Assembly: GCF_004345245.1 (NCBI RefSeq)
Contig: NZ_SLUQ01000001.1
Location: 248,001-312,000 of the forward strand
Length of the DNA stretch: 64,000 nucleotides
Source of the DNA: Rhizobium sp. BK251
GTDB taxonomy: Bacteria; Pseudomonadota; Alphaproteobacteria; Rhizobiales; Rhizobiaceae
Direction of reading: 5' to 3'
The notes under the pieces: generated by a model
Database searches by the model: none
What the model was told of the DNA's origin: nothing
Seen by the model: the letters and a program-made list of their open reading frames with translations, nothing else
Program-made: the position numbers and the translations under genes
Shown: positions 27,865 to 37,491 of the stretch, one piece after another
How positions within the stretch are numbered: the stretch's first letter is position 1
Layout: every line of letters begins with the position of its first letter

Positions 27865-28356
27865 ATGTTGAACAGGCGCATGGTGCTTTTCACGGCAGGT
27901 CTTGGGACGATCGCGCTCCATATCGGCCTGCGTGCCGGCAAGACACAGGCTGCGCAGCGTTTCGCGGTCACACACAGCGAAGCGGAATGGCGCTCGCTCC
28001 TGACGCCGGATCAATATGCGGTGCTGCGGGAGTCCGCCACGGAATATCCCAATACCAGCCCGCTGCTCCAGGAGCATGGGAAAGGCAACTTCGCCTGCGC
28101 CGGATGCGACCAGGATCTTTTCTCTTCCGCGACGAAGTTCGAGAGCGGCACGGGCTGGCCGAGCTTCTGGGCGCCGCTCGACGACAAGGTCGTCGGTACC
28201 GAGCGCGATACCTCCCTGGGTGTGGTGCGTACGGCGGTTCACTGCGGCCGCTGCGGCGGGCATCTGGGTCACCTCTTTGAAGATGGGCCGAAGCCGACCG
28301 GCCTGCGCTACTGCATGAACGGCGTTGCCCTGAAATTCCACCCGGCGACGACCTGA
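27865..28356 (+). CDS. msrB: exported peptide-methionine (R)-S-oxide reductase MsrB
   Basis: A 163-residue SelR-family enzyme. The catalytic Cys is 150 (RYCMNG). The structural zinc site is complete (Cys78, 81, 127, 130). Residues 1-29 form an export signal with an arginine pair (LNRRMVLFTAGLG), which suggests Tat or Sec export and a periplasmic location. The start at 27865 is supported by GGGAGGGG upstream; the longer upstream frame is not needed. It is first of msrB-dipZ-msrA (18- and 12-base gaps). It reduces methionine-R-sulfoxide in exported proteins, with electrons probably supplied by the DipZ protein encoded next. Confidence 0.9.
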   Translation: MLNRRMVLFTAGLGTIALHIGLRAGKTQAAQRFAVTHSEAEWRSLLTPDQYAVLRESATEYPNTSPLLQEHGKGNFACAGCDQDLFSSATKFESGTGWPSFWAPLDDKVVGTERDTSLGVVRTAVHCGRCGGHLGHLFEDGPKPTGLRYCMNGVALKFHPATT

Positions 28357-28374
28357 CCGGAAAGAGATATCTTC

Positions 28375-30246
28375 ATGATCCTTTTCATTCTCGCTTATCT
28401 CGGTGGCGTACTGACGATCGTCAGCCCGTGCATCCTGCCAGTGCTGCCCTTCGTCTTCGCGCGCGCCGGCCAGCCTTTCCTGCGCAGCACGCTGCCGATG
28501 CTGCTCGGCATGGCGGCGACTTTTGCCGCTGTCGCCACGCTCGCGGCCGTTGGCGGAGGATGGGCGGTGCAGGCTAATGAATACGGTCGCTACGCCGCCA
28601 TGGCGTTGCTTGCCGTCTTCGGCGTCATCCTCCTCTTTCCGGCGCTATCCGACTATCTGACCCGGCCTCTGGTTTCGCTTGGTGCGCGCCTGTCGCAATC
28701 GGCCGATCAGAGCAGCCGCAGCGGCGGCTCGACGGTCGTGGCTTCGCTGCTTCTCGGTGTCGCGACGGGTCTTCTGTGGGCGCCCTGCGCCGGGCCGGTT
28801 CTCGGCCTGATCCTCACAGGGGCTGCGCTACAGGGTGCAAATGTCGGAACGACCTTGCTGCTGGTCGCCTATGCGCTCGGCGCGGCGACCTCCCTGGCGC
28901 TGGCGCTGCTGATCGGAGGCAGGGTTTACCAGGCGATGAAGAAGTCGCTCGGCGCCGGCGAATGGCTGCGCCGCGGCGTGGGTGTTGCTGTCCTGATCGC
29001 GGTCGTGGCGATCGGGCTCGGCCTCGATACCGGTTTCCTTACGCAGGCTTCGCTTGCCAGCACCAATGTGCTGGAACAGCGCCTCGTCGACCGGTTCCGC
29101 CCGCAAAGCCAGACGGCCGACAATGCCGGCGGTGCGATGAAGTCGGTCGTCATGCCGGCTGGCGATGGCGGCTCGATGGCGATGAGCGGCGGCAACCAGA
29201 TGATGATGGCCGGCAATCCCGCGGCAATGAGCGGCGGCGGCATGATGATGGCGATGAAGCCGAAGGGGGCGGCCGATCAGCTGCCCATCGAAGGCCAGAT
29301 GCCGTCGCTCGACGGCGCGGTACAGTGGCTGAACTCGCCGCCGCTGACGGCGGAAGCCCTGAAAGGCAAGGTGGTGCTCGTCGATTTCTGGACCTATTCC
29401 TGCATCAACTGCCTGCGCGCAATTCCCTACGTCAAAGCCTGGGCCGAGAAATACAAGGACCAGGGGCTTGTGGTCATCGGCGTGCACTCGCCGGAATTCG
29501 CCTTCGAGAAGAACGTCGATAACGTGAAAAAGGCGATCTCGGACCTCGGCATCACTTATCCCGTGGCAGTCGACAACAATTATGCAATCTGGCGTGCCTT
29601 CGAAAACGAATACTGGCCGGCGCATTATTTCATCGATGCGCAGGGCCGCATCCGCCATCATCACTTCGGTGAAGGGGACTATGACCAGTCCGAGCGAGTG
29701 ATCCAGCAATTGTTGACCGAGGCCGGGAGGACTAGTGTCGCAGGCGGCATCGTCGACGTGAAGGCGACCGGCGCCGAAGCCTCATCGAACCAGAGCGACG
29801 TCCAGTCGCCGGAGACTTATGTCGGCTGGCAGCGCTCCGAGAACTTCGTCGATGCAAATGGCACCGTGAACGACGCAGCCCATGTCTACGTGGCGGCGCA
29901 GCCGCGTCTCAACGAATGGGGGCTGACGGGCAATTGGACCGTCGGACCCGAGAATGCCGCGCTGAACGACAAGGATGGAAGCATCTACTATCGCTTTCAC
30001 GCGCGAGATTTGCATCTGGTGCTCGGTCCCGCCGCGGATGGCAAGCCGGTGCGTTTCCAGGTGACCGTGGACGGCAAGTCACCCGGCGAAAGCCACGGCG
30101 TCGACACGGATGCCGCCGGCAATGGCAGCGTGACGGGACAACGGCTTTACCAACTCGTGCGTGAAAGCGGGGCCGTCGCCGACCACACCTTTGAAATCCG
30201 CTTCCTGGACCCGGGGGTCCAGGCCTATGCATTCACCTTCGGCTGA
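28375..30246 (+). CDS. DipZ-type thiol electron transporter (CcdA + thioredoxin-like + C-terminal domain)
   Basis: A 623-residue protein in three parts. Residues 1-235 are a CcdA/DsbD-beta membrane domain with about six helices and the paired cysteines Cys19 (SPCILPVLPF) and Cys138 (WAPCAGPVLG). Residues 315-455 form a periplasmic thioredoxin/TlpA-like domain with active site Cys343-Ile-Asn-Cys346. Residues 470-623 match the DipZ C-terminal domain. Between the first two lies an unusual methionine-rich linker: 12 Met in residues 255-294. It should move electrons from cytoplasmic thioredoxin to the periplasm. Placed between msrB and msrA, it is the obvious reductant supply for both. Confidence 0.88.
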   Translation: MILFILAYLGGVLTIVSPCILPVLPFVFARAGQPFLRSTLPMLLGMAATFAAVATLAAVGGGWAVQANEYGRYAAMALLAVFGVILLFPALSDYLTRPLVSLGARLSQSADQSSRSGGSTVVASLLLGVATGLLWAPCAGPVLGLILTGAALQGANVGTTLLLVAYALGAATSLALALLIGGRVYQAMKKSLGAGEWLRRGVGVAVLIAVVAIGLGLDTGFLTQASLASTNVLEQRLVDRFRPQSQTADNAGGAMKSVVMPAGDGGSMAMSGGNQMMMAGNPAAMSGGGMMMAMKPKGAADQLPIEGQMPSLDGAVQWLNSPPLTAEALKGKVVLVDFWTYSCINCLRAIPYVKAWAEKYKDQGLVVIGVHSPEFAFEKNVDNVKKAISDLGITYPVAVDNNYAIWRAFENEYWPAHYFIDAQGRIRHHHFGEGDYDQSERVIQQLLTEAGRTSVAGGIVDVKATGAEASSNQSDVQSPETYVGWQRSENFVDANGTVNDAAHVYVAAQPRLNEWGLTGNWTVGPENAALNDKDGSIYYRFHARDLHLVLGPAADGKPVRFQVTVDGKSPGESHGVDTDAAGNGSVTGQRLYQLVRESGAVADHTFEIRFLDPGVQAYAFTFG

Positions 30247-30258
30247 GAGGAGATCACC

Positions 30259-30999
30259 ATGGAAAATTCGAGGAAAGGCAAGACTCCGGAATTTCTGAAA
30301 CGACCTGCAAAGATCGCGGCCTTCGGCTTGGCCGGAGCGCTCCTGGTCGGCGGCGTCCTGCAACTGACGCCCTCCGCAGCGGAAGAGGCGCGCGTCATTC
30401 CCGCACCCGCGGTCGATGAGCAGGGTGGTGCCGGCAAGGAGACGGCCGTGTTCGCCGGCGGCTGCTTCTGGGGCGTTCAAGGCGTGTTCCAACACGTCAA
30501 CGGCGTCATCAACGCGACCTCCGGCTATGCTGGCGGCAGCAAGGAGAATGCCCATTACGAGATGGTCGGCAGCGGCCAGACCGGCCACGCTGAATCTGTT
30601 GCAGTCGTCTTCGACCCGAGGAAGGTCAGCTACGGTCATCTGCTGCAGATCTATTTCTCGGTCGCGCATGATCCGACGCAATTGAACCGACAGGGGCCCG
30701 ACACGGGCACGCAATACCGCTCCGCGATCTTCCCGACGAACGACGAGCAGGCAAGGATCGCAGAGGCCTATATCGCCCAGCTCAACAAGGCCAGGGTCTA
30801 CGATGCGGCCATTGTCACCAAGATCGAGCCGGCAAAGAGCTTCTATCCGGCAGAGGGCTATCATCAGGACTTCCTGACGAACAACCCGACCTACCCCTAT
30901 ATCGTCATCAATGACCTACCGAAGATCGAGAACCTCAAGCAGATCTTCCCGAAGGACTATCGGGCCGATCCTGTTCTCGTCGCGGAAAGCGGCAATTGA
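30259..30999 (+). CDS. msrA: exported or membrane-anchored peptide-methionine (S)-S-oxide reductase MsrA
   Basis: A 246-residue PMSR enzyme, about 70 residues longer than cytoplasmic MsrA because of an N-terminal hydrophobic segment (residues 18-42, IAAFGLAGALLVGGVLQL) that serves as signal peptide or anchor. The catalytic motif GGCFWG puts the active Cys at residue 69. The family segments SGYAGGSKENAHYE, GHAESVAVVFDP and FSVAHDPTQLNRQGPDTGTQYRSAIF are intact. It follows dipZ by 12 bases. It reduces methionine-S-sulfoxide, complementing MsrB. Its stop is 5 bases from the end of a convergent NUDIX gene. Confidence 0.92.
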   Translation: MENSRKGKTPEFLKRPAKIAAFGLAGALLVGGVLQLTPSAAEEARVIPAPAVDEQGGAGKETAVFAGGCFWGVQGVFQHVNGVINATSGYAGGSKENAHYEMVGSGQTGHAESVAVVFDPRKVSYGHLLQIYFSVAHDPTQLNRQGPDTGTQYRSAIFPTNDEQARIAEAYIAQLNKARVYDAAIVTKIEPAKSFYPAEGYHQDFLTNNPTYPYIVINDLPKIENLKQIFPKDYRADPVLVAESGN

Positions 31000-31004
31000 A
31001 AACA

Positions 31005-31424
31005 CTAGTCTCGCTGGACGCGCACCGCCTGCCGGTAGAAGGGCAGGATATGATGCTCGGTCAGCGTCGCCATGCGGATGTTGCCCGGAGCCTCGGGCGA
31101 TATCCAGCGCACCTCCTCGATTTCAGCTGACGGGTGTAACGGAACGTCGCCAATCTGCAGGACAAAGACGTCTGCCTTGACGACATGGCCGGGCTCGTTG
31201 GCGGCCGGGGCCTCGAAATGTTCCAGCGGGACAAAGCCGGCCGCTTCAGCCTCGACGCCGATCTCCTCGCGGAGCTCGCGCACGAGTGCTGCGACCGGCG
31301 TCTCTCCCGGCTCGATCTTCCCGCCCGGCTGCATGAACACCTGCGTGCCCGTCTTGCGGACGAGCAGCGTGTCGCCGTTGGGACGCAGGACAAGTGCGGC
31401 AGATATCCGGATCGTTTTGTTCAT
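31005..31424 (-). CDS. NUDIX hydrolase
   Basis: A 139-residue NUDIX protein. The NUDIX box is seen as GGKIEPGETPVAALVRELREEIGVE (broken here only by ordinary variation) with all metal-binding Glu residues of the REx2EE core. It hydrolyses a nucleoside diphosphate linked to another moiety; the MutT-like layout allows a housecleaning role, but the substrate is not predictable. Start at MNKTIRISAALVLR (31424); a longer frame from 31565 has low-complexity residues and no ribosome-binding site. Confidence 0.87.
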   Translation of the reverse strand: MNKTIRISAALVLRPNGDTLLVRKTGTQVFMQPGGKIEPGETPVAALVRELREEIGVEAEAAGFVPLEHFEAPAANEPGHVVKADVFVLQIGDVPLHPSAEIEEVRWISPEAPGNIRMATLTEHHILPFYRQAVRVQRD

Positions 31425-31503
31425 GCGCGAGGGAAATGGACCTGTGGAGGCTGGAAACCGGCTGAACTGTTGTCCGAGTCTCGCGCGCGAGGCAACCGCT
31501 CGT

Positions 31504-31905
31504 TCATCCCCGCCCGGAAGCTTGCCCGCTGCCCACTGGAATGGCACAGGCTTCGCCGCCGCCAAACAGGCGCGAACGCGTGAGGAAGCGTTTCTCGCGG
31601 CCGTTATCGAGCGAGAACATGCCGCCTCGCCCGGGCACTACGTCGATGATGAGCTGCGTGTGCTTCCATGCGTCGAACTGGCTGGCGCTGATATAGACCG
31701 GGACGTCACCGATCTCGCCGAGCTTGACGTCGCTCCCGCCGGTCATGAATTCCCCGGTCGGGTAGCACATTGGGGAGGAGCCGTCGCAGCAGCCGCCGGA
31801 CTGGTGGAAAAGAATGTCGGGGTGGTCGCGTTGGATTTCCCGGATGAGATCGAGCGCGGCCTCTGTCGCAAGCACGCGGGGCTCGCCGTTGACCATCGTT
31901 TCCAT
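31504..31905 (-). CDS. DUF779 protein linked to aldehyde dehydrogenase
   Basis: A 133-residue DUF779 member. A GGCCDGSSPMCYP motif holds three cysteines (two adjacent), suggesting a metal or thiol site, and ISASQFDAWKHTQLIIDVVPGRGGMFSLDN is the family core. GGAGGAGG precedes ATG 31905. It lies 75 bases downstream of the acetaldehyde dehydrogenase gene on the same strand. The DUF779/AldB-type pairing recurs widely in proteobacteria, so it probably acts in the same aldehyde or alcohol oxidation step, but its activity is unknown. Confidence 0.82.
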   Translation of the reverse strand: METMVNGEPRVLATEAALDLIREIQRDHPDILFHQSGGCCDGSSPMCYPTGEFMTGGSDVKLGEIGDVPVYISASQFDAWKHTQLIIDVVPGRGGMFSLDNGREKRFLTRSRLFGGGEACAIPVGSGQASGRG

Positions 31906-31980
31906 GATTGCCTCCTCCAAAGACGATGCCTCCTCCCCGAAAGGGGAGAAGGCCTGGCATGTCGGTCTCTGCGATCGCTC

Positions 31981-33489
<1,509 letters not shown>

Positions 33490-33595
33490 ATCAACCTCCC
33501 ATGTTGAAAGGGTCCGGCCCGGGACCCAACGCACGGAACTCTGCTCGTCTTCGGCGGTGGGAAACAGGGGAGGGGGCGATTACCGCAGCGCACAG

Positions 33596-33613
33596 TGTCG
33601 CATGGGTGCGACA
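33596..33613. promoter_or_regulatory. 18-bp inverted repeat upstream of aldehyde dehydrogenase gene
   Basis: TGTCGCA-TGGG-TGCGACA is a perfect 7-bp inverted repeat with a 4-nt spacer, 107 bases upstream of the aldehyde dehydrogenase ATG. A second copy with one mismatch lies at 34723-34740, at the same distance from the regulator gene. It is the best candidate for the binding site of the GAF-Fis protein. Confidence 0.7.
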
Positions 33614-33657
33614 GGATCGCCCGATGAATGGAGCACCTGCGCCGCGCGCCGAAATGT

Positions 33658-34617
33658 CTAGTGGAGTTCGAGCTTCTTCATCTTTCGATGCAGCGTCGCC
33701 CGGCTGATTCCAAGCGCGAGCGCGGTCTGGGAGACGTTGCCGTTGCTCCTCGAAAGAGCCCTCAGGAGAGCTGCCTTTTCCGCCTCGGCAATCTCCTCTT
33801 CCTGCGAGCCCCTGCTTTCATTCAGGGCGTCGGCCGCTGGAATACCCGCGGCGATGCGCCGGTCGTCGAGCTTGAGCGCCAAGCGGGCGGCACGGGTCGC
33901 GCCAAGCACGAGATCATGCCTGTCGACGGCCAGCAGCGCGTGCGCCGAACCGCCGGCCGAGGGGACCATGACGAAACGTGCACCCGGAAAGGCCGAGCGG
34001 AAGAGATTGAGCTCGATGCGCATCGCCGCTTCGCGCACGGTCTGGGAGAGGATCGCAAGCGTCATTTCATTGGCGTCATCACGGCAGGTCGAAATGTCGA
34101 GCGCACCGGCAAGCTGCCCGCGATGATCGCGGATCGGCGCCGTCGTGCAACTCAGTCCGATATTCGAGCAGAAGAAATGCTGATCGCGGAAGATCGCCAC
34201 CGCACGCTCGTCGGCGAGTGCCGTGCCGATGCCATTCGTGCCGATGCTCGCCTCGGTCCAGACGGTGCCCGTCCACAGCCCAAGATCGTGGAACTCCTTG
34301 TCGTCGCAGGCCGCGCCGCGCCTCTCCAGGGCAATGCCTGTATGGTCGGTGAGCAGAAGGCAGCATCCCGCCTTTCCAAACGTCGTGAAGAGCCGGTCGA
34401 GTTCGTCCGCAGCGTCCGTGATCAACTGGCTGGAGCGCTCGCGAGCCGCGTTGAACTCTTGCTGTGTCAGGCGAAGCGGCTCGCGTTCCTCTTCCGGGGC
34501 GAGTTGATGCATCGTCATGCAGCGGCGCCATGACGCGACGATCGGAGAGCTTGCCGCAGCCGAATTCCGCTGCGCGCACGTATAGACATGCTCTGCATGT
34601 GCAGAGTGCTCGTGCAT
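33658..34617 (-). CDS. GAF-Fis transcriptional regulator (AcoR-like, without AAA+ domain)
   Basis: A 319-residue protein. Residues 65-200 form a GAF sensor (CCLLLTDHTGIALERRG, GTVWTEASIGTNGIGTALA, and SCTTAPIRDHRGQLAGALDIS), as in AcoR-type activators. Residues 275-317 are a Fis-type HTH (LSRSNGNVSQTALALGISRATLHRKMKKL). The sigma-54-interacting AAA+ domain that normally lies between them is absent, so it cannot open sigma-54 promoters and must act another way. It lies upstream of the aldehyde dehydrogenase gene on the same strand. Inverted repeats before both genes suggest control of the dehydrogenase and of itself. Confidence 0.87.
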   Translation of the reverse strand: MHEHSAHAEHVYTCAQRNSAAASSPIVASWRRCMTMHQLAPEEEREPLRLTQQEFNAARERSSQLITDAADELDRLFTTFGKAGCCLLLTDHTGIALERRGAACDDKEFHDLGLWTGTVWTEASIGTNGIGTALADERAVAIFRDQHFFCSNIGLSCTTAPIRDHRGQLAGALDISTCRDDANEMTLAILSQTVREAAMRIELNLFRSAFPGARFVMVPSAGGSAHALLAVDRHDLVLGATRAARLALKLDDRRIAAGIPAADALNESRGSQEEEIAEAEKAALLRALSRSNGNVSQTALALGISRATLHRKMKKLELH

Positions 34618-34722
34618 AAGACTCCTCCCGCCTATGTGAGTGCATACTGATGGAAAAGCGGTGCCCCCGCAATCTCGACCGAAGTATTGCAGATGTAATA
34701 TCGAAATTCGATCCGGCCGAAC

Positions 34723-34740
34723 TGTCTCAGAAATGCGACA
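34723..34740. promoter_or_regulatory. 18-bp inverted repeat upstream of GAF-Fis gene
   Basis: TGTCTCA-GAAA-TGCGACA is the same element as at 33596 with one mismatch. It is 106 bases upstream of the GAF-Fis start codon, matching the 107 bases seen for the aldehyde dehydrogenase gene. Confidence 0.65.
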
Positions 34741-34970
34741 CCCCCGAGGAGGCTCGGCCCGATGATGTCATGGCGGGTGCGGCGTCGGGCCGCGGCCATC
34801 GCGACGTATCTGCAAGACTGCCCTTGCTCGATCGACTAGCGTCACGGCAAGTCTCGAGCCAGTCGCCAGGACGCGACTACCTTTTTGACAGCGCGGAGGC
34901 TGGTGAAGACGACCGGCGTTTCTTCGTCGCCAACGCCGGATCAGCCTTTCAAAACGCTTGATTGATCAGT

Positions 34971-34994
34971 CGTTATGTTTAATGAGATATAACG
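34971..34994. promoter_or_regulatory. inverted repeat upstream of LysR gene
   Basis: CGTTAT-N12-ATAACG is a perfect 6-bp inverted repeat ending 22 bases before the LysR GTG start. The size and spacing fit LysR-type autoregulatory sites. Inference from position. Confidence 0.4.
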
Positions 34995-35016
34995 CGTCAT
35001 TGCCGAGGTTCCTCCC

Positions 35017-35937
35017 GTGCTGATCAGACACCTTTCCTATTTCGTGACGCTGGCCGAGGAGAAGCACTTCGCGCGGGCCGCCGAGATCTGCAATGTCACG
35101 CAGCCCACGTTGTCGGCCGCCATTCGCAAGCTCGAGGAGCATCTGAAGGTGACGCTGATCGTGCGCGGGCACCGTTTCATGGGCCTGACGCGTGACGGCG
35201 AGAGGGTGCTCGAGTGGGGCCGCCAGATCCTTCTCGATTACGACAGCCTCAGGAACGACCTGAACGATTCTCACGGGAGCCTGAGCGGAACGCTGCGGCT
35301 CGGCGTCATTCCCGCCGCCATGCCCTCCGTGTCGCTGCTGTCGGAGCGATTCAGCGACCACCATCCGGACATAGTCATCGAAATCACGTCGATGACGTCG
35401 CGCGCTATCCAGCATGCACTCGACACGTTCGACATCGACGGCGGTATCACCTACCTCGAGAACGAGCCCCTGGAAAACGTCAAGCGTATCTCGCTGTATC
35501 AGGAGCGGTATGTTTTTGCCTGCCGGTCCGATCATCCCTTTGCCGATCGCATGTCGCTGACATGGAAGGAGGCAGTCGCCGAGCCGCTCTGCCTTCTGAG
35601 CGAGGACATGCAGAACCGGCGGATCCTGAACGGCATTGCCACCTCCCTCGGCCTGACGATACGCCCGTCCGTCATCAGCAATTCATTCCTTGCGGTCTGC
35701 TCTCATCTGCGCAACGGCCTCTGGTGCAGTATCGTGCCGCGGACTTTTTTCCGCATGTTCGGCGATAGCTCCGATCTCGTATGGATAGAACTGACCGACC
35801 CGAGCCACACCCAGGCCGTTGGCCTCGTCATTTCCGATCGCTCTCCGCAGTCCCCCATGACCAAGGCGCTAGTGAAAGCGCTGCGCGGTGTCGATCTGGG
35901 CATCGACTCCGACCGCCGATCCCCTGCCCATACTTGA
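35017..35937 (+). CDS. LysR-family regulator, upstream of formate dehydrogenase
   Basis: A 306-residue LysR regulator with a GTG start. HTH residues 1-60 (LIRHLSYFVTLAEEKHFARAAEICNVTQPTLSAAI), linker helix, and an OxyR/CynR-like effector domain with GTLRLGVIPAAMPSVSLLSERF. It is transcribed toward the NAD-dependent formate dehydrogenase gene 243 bases downstream. LysR regulators of this branch control formate dehydrogenase operons in other proteobacteria (FdsR-type), so formate-dependent regulation of the next gene is likely but inferred. Confidence 0.86.
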   Translation: MLIRHLSYFVTLAEEKHFARAAEICNVTQPTLSAAIRKLEEHLKVTLIVRGHRFMGLTRDGERVLEWGRQILLDYDSLRNDLNDSHGSLSGTLRLGVIPAAMPSVSLLSERFSDHHPDIVIEITSMTSRAIQHALDTFDIDGGITYLENEPLENVKRISLYQERYVFACRSDHPFADRMSLTWKEAVAEPLCLLSEDMQNRRILNGIATSLGLTIRPSVISNSFLAVCSHLRNGLWCSIVPRTFFRMFGDSSDLVWIELTDPSHTQAVGLVISDRSPQSPMTKALVKALRGVDLGIDSDRRSPAHT

Positions 35938-36180
35938 TTGAGTGCGCCTATCGATTGGTCGAAAGCTTTCATTTGTCCGACCTTCGCCGCCGTGGGACAA
36001 TCGAGTCGTTGAAACGGTATCCCGGCAAAACGGGACCAATGCAAGGAAGCACCATAGGCCAGATATCGCCGAACCCATTCGACGTGGCCAAATCCGAAAA
36101 AGCGAATTCTTCAGCGCGACGATGCGATCCCACGCATCGCCGGTGGTGCTTCCTATTGCCCAAACTTCGAGGAAACGAAC

Positions 36181-37386
36181 ATGGCAAAAGTGGTCTGCGT
36201 TCTCTATGACGACCCGATCGATGGCTATCCGAAGTCCTACGCGCGCGACGGACTTCCGAAGATCGACCGCTATCCCGGCGGCGAGACGCTGCCGTCGCCC
36301 AAGGCGATCGACTTCAAGCCCGGCACTCTGCTTGGCAGCGTCTCGGGCGAACTTGGCCTTCGAAAGTATCTTGAATCGAATGGCCACACCTTCATCGTGA
36401 CCTCCGACAAGGACGGCCCGAACTCCACATTCGAAAAAGAACTCGTGGATGCCGACGTGGTCATCTCCCAGCCCTTCTGGCCGGCCTATCTCACCGCCGA
36501 GCGCATTGCCAAGGCTCGCAAGCTCAAGCTTGCCCTGACGGCCGGCGTCGGATCCGACCATGTAGATCTCCAGGCCGCCAGCGCGCATGGGATCACCGTC
36601 GCCGAGGTCACCTACAGCAACTCCATCAGCGTTTCCGAGCATGTGGTCATGATGATCCTCGGGCTCGTCCGCAACTACATCCCCTCCCACGAATGGGTGA
36701 CCAAGGGCGGCTGGAACATTGCCGATTGCGCGATGCGTTCCTATGACATCGAAGGAATGCACGTCGGCACCGTCGCGGCGGGTCGTATCGGCCTCGCCGT
36801 CCTGAAGCGGCTGAAGCCCTTCGACATGCACCTCCATTACTACGATCGCTACCGATTGCCCGAGGCCACCGAGAAGGAACTTGGTCTGATCTGGCACCCG
36901 AGCGTCGAGAATATGGTCAGGGTTTGCGACGTGGTGACGATCAACGCGCCCTTGCATCCCGAAACCGAGAACCTCTTCAATGACAAGCTTATCGCCAACA
37001 TGAAGCGGGGTGCTTACCTGGTGAACACTGCCCGCGGGAAGATCTGCGATCGTGACGCGATCGTCCGAGCCCTGGAAAGCGGCCAGCTCGCCGGTTATGC
37101 CGGCGACGTGTGGTTCCCGCAACCGGCACCCAAGAACCACCCCTGGCGGACTATGCCACATCAGGGCATGACGCCGCATATTTCCGGGACGTCGCTCTCC
37201 GCCCAGGCCCGCTATGCCGCCGGCACCCGCGAGATTCTTGAATGCTTCTTCGAGAAGCGGCCCATACGCGACGAATATCTGATCGTCGATGGCGGCAAGC
37301 TCGCGGGCACTGGTGCGCACTCCTATAGCGCCGGCGACGCGACTCGCGGATCGGATACGCGCGCCAAGCTCAAACACCACGCCTGA
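36181..37386 (+). CDS. fdh: NAD-dependent formate dehydrogenase
   Basis: A 401-residue enzyme of the D-2-hydroxyacid dehydrogenase superfamily and of the expected FDH length. FDH hallmarks: the long N-terminal extension (MAKVVCVLYDDPIDGYPKSY), substrate-binding PFWPAYLTAERI, TYSNSISVSEHVVMMIL, the coenzyme fold GTVAAGRIGLAVL, NTARGKICDRDAI, and GMTPHISGTSLSAQARYAAG with the catalytic His. It oxidises formate to CO2 and makes NADH in the cytoplasm, without metals. In the coenzyme motif Ala replaces the second Gly of the usual GxGxxG. It has its own strong terminator. With the upstream aldehyde dehydrogenase it fits disposal of short aldehydes and C1 acids. Confidence 0.93.
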   Translation: MAKVVCVLYDDPIDGYPKSYARDGLPKIDRYPGGETLPSPKAIDFKPGTLLGSVSGELGLRKYLESNGHTFIVTSDKDGPNSTFEKELVDADVVISQPFWPAYLTAERIAKARKLKLALTAGVGSDHVDLQAASAHGITVAEVTYSNSISVSEHVVMMILGLVRNYIPSHEWVTKGGWNIADCAMRSYDIEGMHVGTVAAGRIGLAVLKRLKPFDMHLHYYDRYRLPEATEKELGLIWHPSVENMVRVCDVVTINAPLHPETENLFNDKLIANMKRGAYLVNTARGKICDRDAIVRALESGQLAGYAGDVWFPQPAPKNHPWRTMPHQGMTPHISGTSLSAQARYAAGTREILECFFEKRPIRDEYLIVDGGKLAGTGAHSYSAGDATRGSDTRAKLKHHA

Positions 37387-37399
37387 CGAGTGCCAAGGG

Positions 37400-37437
37400 A
37401 GGGCGCGGCCAAGTGCAAGTGGACCGCGCCCTTTTTC
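37400..37437 (+). terminator. terminator after formate dehydrogenase
   Basis: The 8-bp stem GGGCGCGG / CCGCGCCC (37401-37408 with 37424-37431) is followed by TTTTT, 14 bases after the fdh stop. Confidence 0.88.
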
Positions 37438-37491
37438 GTGCTGCTGCGACGGTCGGCTATGATGCTCTGCCCGCCACCGGTCAGCAGCAGA

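Larger units (their letters stand above)
34618..35016. other. gene-free divergent promoter region
   Basis: About 400 bases between the GAF-Fis gene (minus) and a LysR gene (plus). It holds the second 18-bp inverted repeat (34723-34740) and an inverted repeat near the LysR start (34971-34994). An open frame at 34650-34961 lacks a ribosome-binding site and family resemblance and is not called. Confidence 0.6.

Noticed and set aside
33490..33657. Sigma-54 (-24/-12) promoter upstream of aldehyde dehydrogenase, expected from the AcoR-like regulator
   Set aside because: No TGGCAC-N5-TTGC match was found on the minus strand, and the regulator lacks the AAA+ domain needed for sigma-54 activation.
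34650..34961. Possible 103-codon gene in the divergent region before the LysR gene
   Set aside because: It has no ribosome-binding site, is rich in Arg, Asp and Ser without pattern, and overlaps the likely operator at 34723.
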